Assembly (NCBI GenBank): GCA_009746045.1
Contig: RPFO01000065.1
Span: 3,741,372-3,773,871 of the forward strand
Length of the DNA stretch: 32,500 nucleotides
Direction: 5' to 3'
Origin: Mesostigma viride
Taxonomy: Eukaryota > Streptophyta > Mesostigmatophyceae > Mesostigmatales > Mesostigmataceae
Position 1 is the first letter of the stretch; each line of letters starts with the position of its first letter. Below the pieces are notes generated by a model. The model worked only from the letters and a program-made list of their open reading frames with translations, ran no database searches and had not been told where the DNA came from. The translations under genes and the position numbers were made by a program. This document shows positions 28,619 through 32,500 of this stretch, in pieces.

Positions 28619-29122
28619 TCAGTGGTCCGTGGGGAGTTGTTAACGAGATGGCGTGGGATCTGGTCGATGGGCTACAGATTGATGCAAGGTCTTGGCATTT
28701 TTTTTGTTTTTCAGCTTCCAGCAGAATGCCATGGTTGAAGTTGATGCTCAACGTGAAGGTTTGTCCTGTACCGGTGTCATCATCTTTTTTTTTTTCCCCC
28801 CTAATCATTCTAGGCGAGGTTACCTTTAGTTGTTTTGGAACAGTGTGGTTAAAACCCTTCAGGCACGTCGGCCTGGATGTGACCAGCTATACGTACATTG
28901 GCCACATATTGGTGGTAGTCAACGAGTTCTCTACAACAACATCCTGCATCCCAGGTTTTGTGGAAGAATACCAGCACCTGTATAGACAATGTCAAATGAG
29001 ACCACCTGCGCGCAGTAGTCGTCTCATGCACTTAATGCAGGCCGGAAATCTGGAGAATTCTGGAGCATGACCAGTAGCCATGTAGACACTATCAAGGAGA
29101 CAACCAGCTATGTATAGGGTAC
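28619..29122. other. 3' flank of the PPR gene, no gene recognised
   Basis: Contains a 140-codon open frame (28648-29070) with no recognisable domain. GGCCGGAAATCTGGAGAATT (29041-29060) and CAAGGAGACAACCAG (29093-29107) belong to the dispersed repeat family. It probably includes the PPR 3' UTR. Confidence 0.45.
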
Positions 29123-29167
29123 TGGTCATGACCCCCCAACGGGAGCATGAGTTTAATTAATTAATTA
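29123..29167 (+). mobile_element. 45-bp retroelement 3' end with target-site duplication
   Basis: Between two copies of ATAGGGTAC (29114-29122 and 29168-29176) sits only the family-B-type stem-loop (CATGACCCCCCAACGGGAGC, then ATGAG) and a TTTAATTAATTAATT tail. This is what an extremely 5'-truncated target-primed insertion should look like. Confidence 0.7.
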
Positions 29168-29366
29168 ATAGGGTACCATACTAAAGGGGGCTTCGAAGCC
29201 CATCGCCTTCTTCGAATTCACATCTGAATTCGATTCACATCTGGTTGATAACTAACTGCATGTGTTTGCGGTCAGTTTTAAATATTTAATCACAGTTTTA
29301 TACACATACGCGCGCAGGCTTGATTCCACACAAACTTTGACCTATATGCAATTAAAATTAAATTAT

Positions 29367-29597
29367 AACATGCCTCCGTTGGGAGATCATGTAGCACATA
29401 TTCCTTGATGGGTGGGTGGAGTGGAGGGAGCCGCGTAATCGAACTAACCTAACTCTAAGCTATCTAGTCCTAACGAAAAATCCTAACTACACTACTCATC
29501 ATGATCAAAACGCCGTCTCCTCTTGGGGGGAGGTGGCTGGCCCACAGGGGCTGGCGTGTGAGCCTTGACAATCTTCTGCCACCGCGTCTTGTTCTGC
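29367..29597 (-). mobile_element. LINE family A, copy 2, 3' part
   Basis: On the minus strand one frame reads QNKTRWQKIVKAHTPAPVG then QPPPPKRRRRFDHDE and a stop. This is a basic C-terminus that is better preserved than in copy 1. The 3' UTR follows, then the stem-loop (complement of ACATGCCTCCGTTGGGAG, 29368-29385) and an AATTTAATTTTAATT tail. The TSD-like CTTGTTCTGC at 29588-29597 marks where family B is inserted. Confidence 0.75.
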
Positions 29598-30726
29598 ATT
29601 AATTAATTAGTAAATTAATTATTCTCGTGCTCCCGTTGGGGAGTCACGGAGCACCGAAGTGAGCACTTTTAATCCCTGTGTGTGCACAACACGAGAAATT
29701 AAAGGGCAGAGACCCCCAGTCTCCTTCATGCCAAAGGCATGCCACAGCTGCATTCGGGCACGTTAGCTAAACGGACACGCTAACGATCCGGCAATCTGTG
29801 GGTGCAATAAGACCCATGTGAGCATGGCATAACAAGGAGCGTGGGCGAGTAAACTGATCATAGCCAAGACGTAGCATGGCTGTACAACAAGGACTAAGCA
29901 AAGGCTACATGGCTGGTTGTGTATACCGTGCGTTAGCGGTGCACGTGACTAGGTATGTTGGCACGGCTAGGCAAACGTTCGATCTAAGCATGCATGGCTG
30001 CCATGGCGGCAGTGACTACCAATGGATACAATTAATTAATTTATTTATTAATTAATTAATTAGACTCGTGCTCCCGTTGGGGAGTCACGGAGCATTAACC
30101 CCGATGGATGGATGGATGGATGGGTGCAAACATTCCTACCGGTCTAATCTATCTACATTGGCTACATACTACATCTATCTAACAAATAATAAAATACTAT
30201 AATACTATAATAAAATACTATAATAAAATAATAACAAATAAAAGTAATGGATACAAGCTAGGGCTATTAGCTAGTCTAGCCCGCGGGGGGCGTCCACATC
30301 TTGTGGTTGATCATCAGGTCCCCGCCCCTCCAGTACACCTTGGGCTTCTGGGGGTCCTGCTTGTGGCGGAGGTACTCCGGCCACAGGTCGCGTCGCTGCT
30401 GCTGCTGAGCGGGGGTCAGGTCGTCGTCCAGCGTCCAGGTGAGGTCGTGCAACCGCTTGCGACGAGAGAAGAACCGCTGCTTGTCCTCACGGGAGGGGAA
30501 GGTGAGCAGAACTGGTGGGGGAGCCGCCTTGTCCCGTGAGTGGGGAAGGCGGTGACACCCACGCAGTTCTACCTCACCTACCAGGCCCATGAGGGTAAGG
30601 AGCTGGTCCTTGAGCTCGTCGGCAAGGGAGGTTGACGTCTCACCTGGCTTCTGGGGGTTCCAAACAACGCTACACCACTCGCGGCGAGCGCGGCCGGTGG
30701 CCTCCCGTTGGTTGGCCTGGCGGTGG
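29598..30726 (-). mobile_element. LINE family B, copy 2, inserted sense into family A
   Basis: A closely similar second copy of 14800-15980, but 5'-truncated near CACCGCCAGGCC. The minus strand carries the ORF1 remnant, then the 3' sequence (shared landmarks GGGCAGAGACCCCCAGTCTC and AAACGGACACGCTAACGATC on the plus strand), stem-loop at 29624-29654 and an ATTAATTAATTAGTAAATTA tail. TTGTTCTGC occurs on both sides (29589-29597 and 30727-30735), so the target in family A is the same GCAGAACAA used in copy 1. It is itself interrupted at 30032-30245. Confidence 0.8.
30032..30245 (-). mobile_element. 214-bp truncated retroelement insertion inside family B
   Basis: Flanked by AATGGATACAA at 30021-30031 and 30246-30256. 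The homologous site in copy 1 (AATGGTTACAA, 15194-15204) is uninterrupted, so the insertion is directly visible. On the minus strand it ends with the family-B stem-loop (30065-30094) and a TAATTAATTAATAAATAAAT tail. Inside it are GATG tetranucleotide repeats and an ATAAAATACT-rich stretch. Confidence 0.85.
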
Positions 30727-30782
30727 TTGTTCTGCATGGCAGTCCAAAGAAGGGAGATCGAGAGAGTGGATGCGTTGTTCAA
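30276..30782 (-). pseudogene. LINE ORF1-like protein remnant with intact RRM-like region, fused to family-A sequence
   Basis: 168-codon frame. The first ~19 residues (…LSISLLWTAMQNN) derive from family A and the rest from family B, because the B insertion happens to be in frame. The middle part has PGETSTSLADELKDQLLTL, which could be the end of a coiled coil. The C-terminal ~85 residues match the ORF1 RNA-binding pattern: PPPVLLTFPSREDKQRFFSR, LTWTLDDDLTPAQQQQRRDL and YWRGGDLMINHKMWTPPAG. Copy 1 (15224-15514) has almost the same C-terminus, with substitutions such as FL/FF and SPED/SRED. The missing 5' half of ORF1 makes this a truncated element gene rather than a host gene. Confidence 0.6.
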
Positions 30783-31056
30783 ACTGGGCTGGGACCACTA
30801 GGTCGGCCAGCAACATCTGGATGTAGTTCGTGGCATGTTTCCCTACCCTTTAATGGGAATGCCCTTGGGCTGGGCCAGGTCAGGTCACAATATGCCGCCC
30901 TGGCTGGCCAAGCCGCTGCCAGGGGCCTGCCAGACCAAGGGCGGTGTCGACCTGGCTGGTGCGAGCAAGGTGTCCTACAAATTAATGCTATCCTACAAAT
31001 TAATGCTATCCTACGTACGCTGCCTAATCTCATCCGAAATACGAGGCATACTCTGA
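30727..31056 (-). mobile_element. LINE family A, copy 2, 5'-proximal part
   Basis: Matches the left part of copy 1 in reverse complement. A 20-bp unit ATTAATGCTATCCTACAA is duplicated here (around 30980-31015) but single in copy 1. Frames are broken by stops. Confidence 0.65.
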
Positions 31057-31219
31057 TACAAAGACTCTAATGACGGGCGCTTGGAAAACCCTACGTTCAG
31101 GACGTACCTGTCGGAGCATCATGTAAACCGTGCCGTCTAGCTTAGCTGCCAGTGTTGGTGTGATTGTCCACGCCTCGGCGCCAAATCAGAAAATACGTGA
31201 GCACCGTGAGGACGAGAAC

Positions 31220-31360
31220 CTTGCATGCACATGTGAAGATCCCTCACCGCCGGGTCAGGGGTCTTCAGCAGCTCAGCCGAAAGGTGGTCGGCACCGACCG
31301 CGCCGCGTCGTACCGCAGGCGAGCAAGGGCGCCATCCAATTCCTTCAAAGTGAAGGGGAC
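31220..31360 (-). pseudogene. Degraded LINE reverse-transcriptase fragment
   Basis: The minus strand reads SLKELDGALARLRYDAARS in one frame and GADHLSAELLKTPDPAV in the next. This is the finger-region pattern (--EL--AL--L---ka-G-D-l-aELLK) of LINE reverse transcriptases. It lies just 5' of the family-A copy-2 sequence and in the same orientation, so it is probably part of the same element. Frameshifted. Confidence 0.6.
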
Positions 31361-31389
31361 CTATATTAATTAATTAGTTAATTAATAAG

Positions 31390-31408
31390 CACGTGACTGC
31401 GTCACGTG
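31390..31408. promoter_or_regulatory. Palindrome with two CACGTG boxes
   Basis: CACGTGAC-TGC-GTCACGTG, a perfect 8-bp inverted repeat. It resembles a G-box/E-box pair, but no gene is recognised beside it. Confidence 0.3.
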
Positions 31409-31409
31409 G

Positions 31410-31772
31410 GTGCCAATACAGAGTAAAGGAACCTTCAACCCTATATACACAGCGAGAAGGAGGGAGGGCGCCCTAGCTTCTCTCACTGCCGCAGGTGGGC
31501 AGGCCACAGAGCGCTCTCTCCACGGCATGGTGCTGGGGCGCAACACTGTGGGTGCAATACAACCAGTGCAATACCATATAGGTAGGCTGACGCATAGCTT
31601 ATGCTACAAATGTGAGGTGGGCTCAAGATGTCGGCTAATTAAGGCGCAAGCTGATGGCCACAAGGTGCCAGAGCTAATTGAAGGTACTATAACGGTGTGC
31701 GCTAATATCGTTTCAAGTGCTGTAATGCCTAAGCTAGATCCCATCATCGATTGCCCCCATCTAGACAACTAG
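31410..31772 (+). other. Unrecognised 120-codon open frame
   Basis: The frame reads MPIQSKGTFNPIYTARRREG and onward with no domain I recognise. Its setting, between retroelement debris and an ATT microsatellite, and a GGGTGCAATA motif shared with the family-B 3' region suggest it is a transposon remnant rather than a gene. Confidence 0.2.
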
Positions 31773-31859
31773 CTGGAGTGCTCTATCCCGGGGAAGCCCG
31801 GGGGGGCTTCCACAGGGGACCTATATGCATGCATGCATCAATTAAAGACCACCAGTGCA

Positions 31860-31893
31860 GTTATTATTATTATCATTATTATTATTATCATTT

Positions 31894-31925
<32 letters not shown>
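31860..31925. repeat. (ATT)n microsatellite
   Basis: About 22 imperfect ATT units with ATC and AGT interruptions. Confidence 0.95.
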
Positions 31926-31938
31926 GTAACATATCATG

Positions 31939-32085
31939 CAAGGAGACAACCAGCGCAGGCCAGAAATCGGGAGAATCCGGACCATGGTAGCTCGAGCCTG
32001 CCGTTATATCTTGTCAGCGTGCCAGTGTTCGAGTCGTTCAGGATGATGAATATGTCTTCGTTGGGAGGACATGTAGCACATATCC
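31939..32085. repeat. Dispersed repeat: GACAACCAG block plus family-A-like 3' end
   Basis: CAAGGAGACAACCAG (31939-31953), then AGAAATCGGGAGAATCCGG, ACCATGG and GCTCGAGCCTGC, like 18607-18665. Sixty bases later comes CGTTGGGAGGACATGTAGCA with CATATCCCTGAG, matching the reversed family-A 3' end. Confidence 0.6.
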
Positions 32086-32257
32086 CTGAGACGGGGCATA
32101 TGGCTTTTTATACGATCTGGGCTACTTCCTGCAACTAAGGCGTGCGTAGGGTGTAAACTACACCTGCTCTGGGTGCACCAAGTGCACCTGCACCACCATA
32201 TGATGTACACATGTGTATCAGAGCTCAAAAGGCCTGGCTTGGGGTGGAAGATAACAT

Positions 32258-32500
32258 CATTCGAAATTTTTTTGGCGATTTGAGAACGCCCGCAAAATTT
32301 TGCACAATTTTGCGTGATTTTTGCAAGATTTTCGCACAACTTCACACAATTTCACAAGATTTCACAGGATTTCGCATATTTTTACACGAACGAAGGGTCT
32401 AGCTGCAGAGAGACCCTTGATAATTTTCGCATGAATTCACACATTTTTTACACGTCGCAATTTATTTACAATCGAACTTTTTTGCATGAATTCGCACTTT
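32258..32500. mobile_element. Relative of the satellite-embedded MITE, cut by the window edge
   Basis: AT-rich sequence made of GCACAATTTTGCGTGATTTT-like subrepeats, with a near-palindrome AAGGGTCT...AGACCCTT at 32393-32418. The following TTTCGCATGAATTCACACA and ATCGAACTTTTTTGCATGAA correspond to 3190-3250 in the 2956-3448 element. The terminal repeat of that element is not seen at the left boundary, which is therefore approximate. Confidence 0.6.

Overview
This window looks like nuclear DNA of a repeat-rich eukaryote, most likely a unicellular green alga. The evidence is GT-AG introns, G+C-rich exons in AT-rich and microsatellite-rich flanks, a long multi-exon pentatricopeptide repeat (PPR) gene as in plants and algae, and a formylglycine-generating enzyme of the animal/algal type, a family that (from memory) land plants lack. 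A large-genome prasinophyte is my best guess; this is inference, and no marker gene settles it.

Layout. Positions 1-6228 are a roughly 70-bp satellite with about 1.48-kb higher-order repeats, interrupted by one 493-bp inverted-repeat transposon (2956-3448). A 30-bp minisatellite follows (6501-6931), then about 1.9 kb with no recognisable gene but two TATA-like sites. Positions 9251-9806 hold three copies of a ~230-bp repeat just upstream of a three-exon, transposase-like gene (9950-13372, + strand) with an RNase-H/DDE-like core. That gene has an apparent frameshift at a G10 tract and a triplicated 5' splice site. Positions 14141-17755 are a graveyard of nested LINE-type retroelements.

Two conventional host genes lie head to head. 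The formylglycine-generating enzyme (SUMF1-like, 374 aa, three exons) is on the minus strand at 18115-20505. A six-exon PPR protein (894 aa) is on the plus strand at 21274-28618. Both reconstructions close in frame across every proposed splice junction. Their introns are loaded with minisatellites: a CCCA array, 44-bp, 24-bp and 35/36-bp repeats, and a 326-bp inverted-repeat element.

From 29123 to the right edge retroelement debris returns. It contains the second copy of the LINE nest seen at 14-16 kb, two small insertions with clear target-site duplications, a degraded reverse-transcriptase fragment, and at the edge a relative of the transposon found inside the satellite.

The most unusual material is as follows. 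(1) The transposase-like gene has introns that share a GC-rich palindromic core with the upstream tandem array and a minisatellite-amplified splice donor. (2) Two LINE families, here called A and B, appear to share a 3'-terminal stem-loop followed by AT-rich tails. B sits in the same 9-10-bp target of A twice, in opposite relative orientations. One insertion consists of little more than that stem-loop and tail. No metabolic operon-like cooperation is expected between the genes; the two host genes share only a divergent intergenic region.
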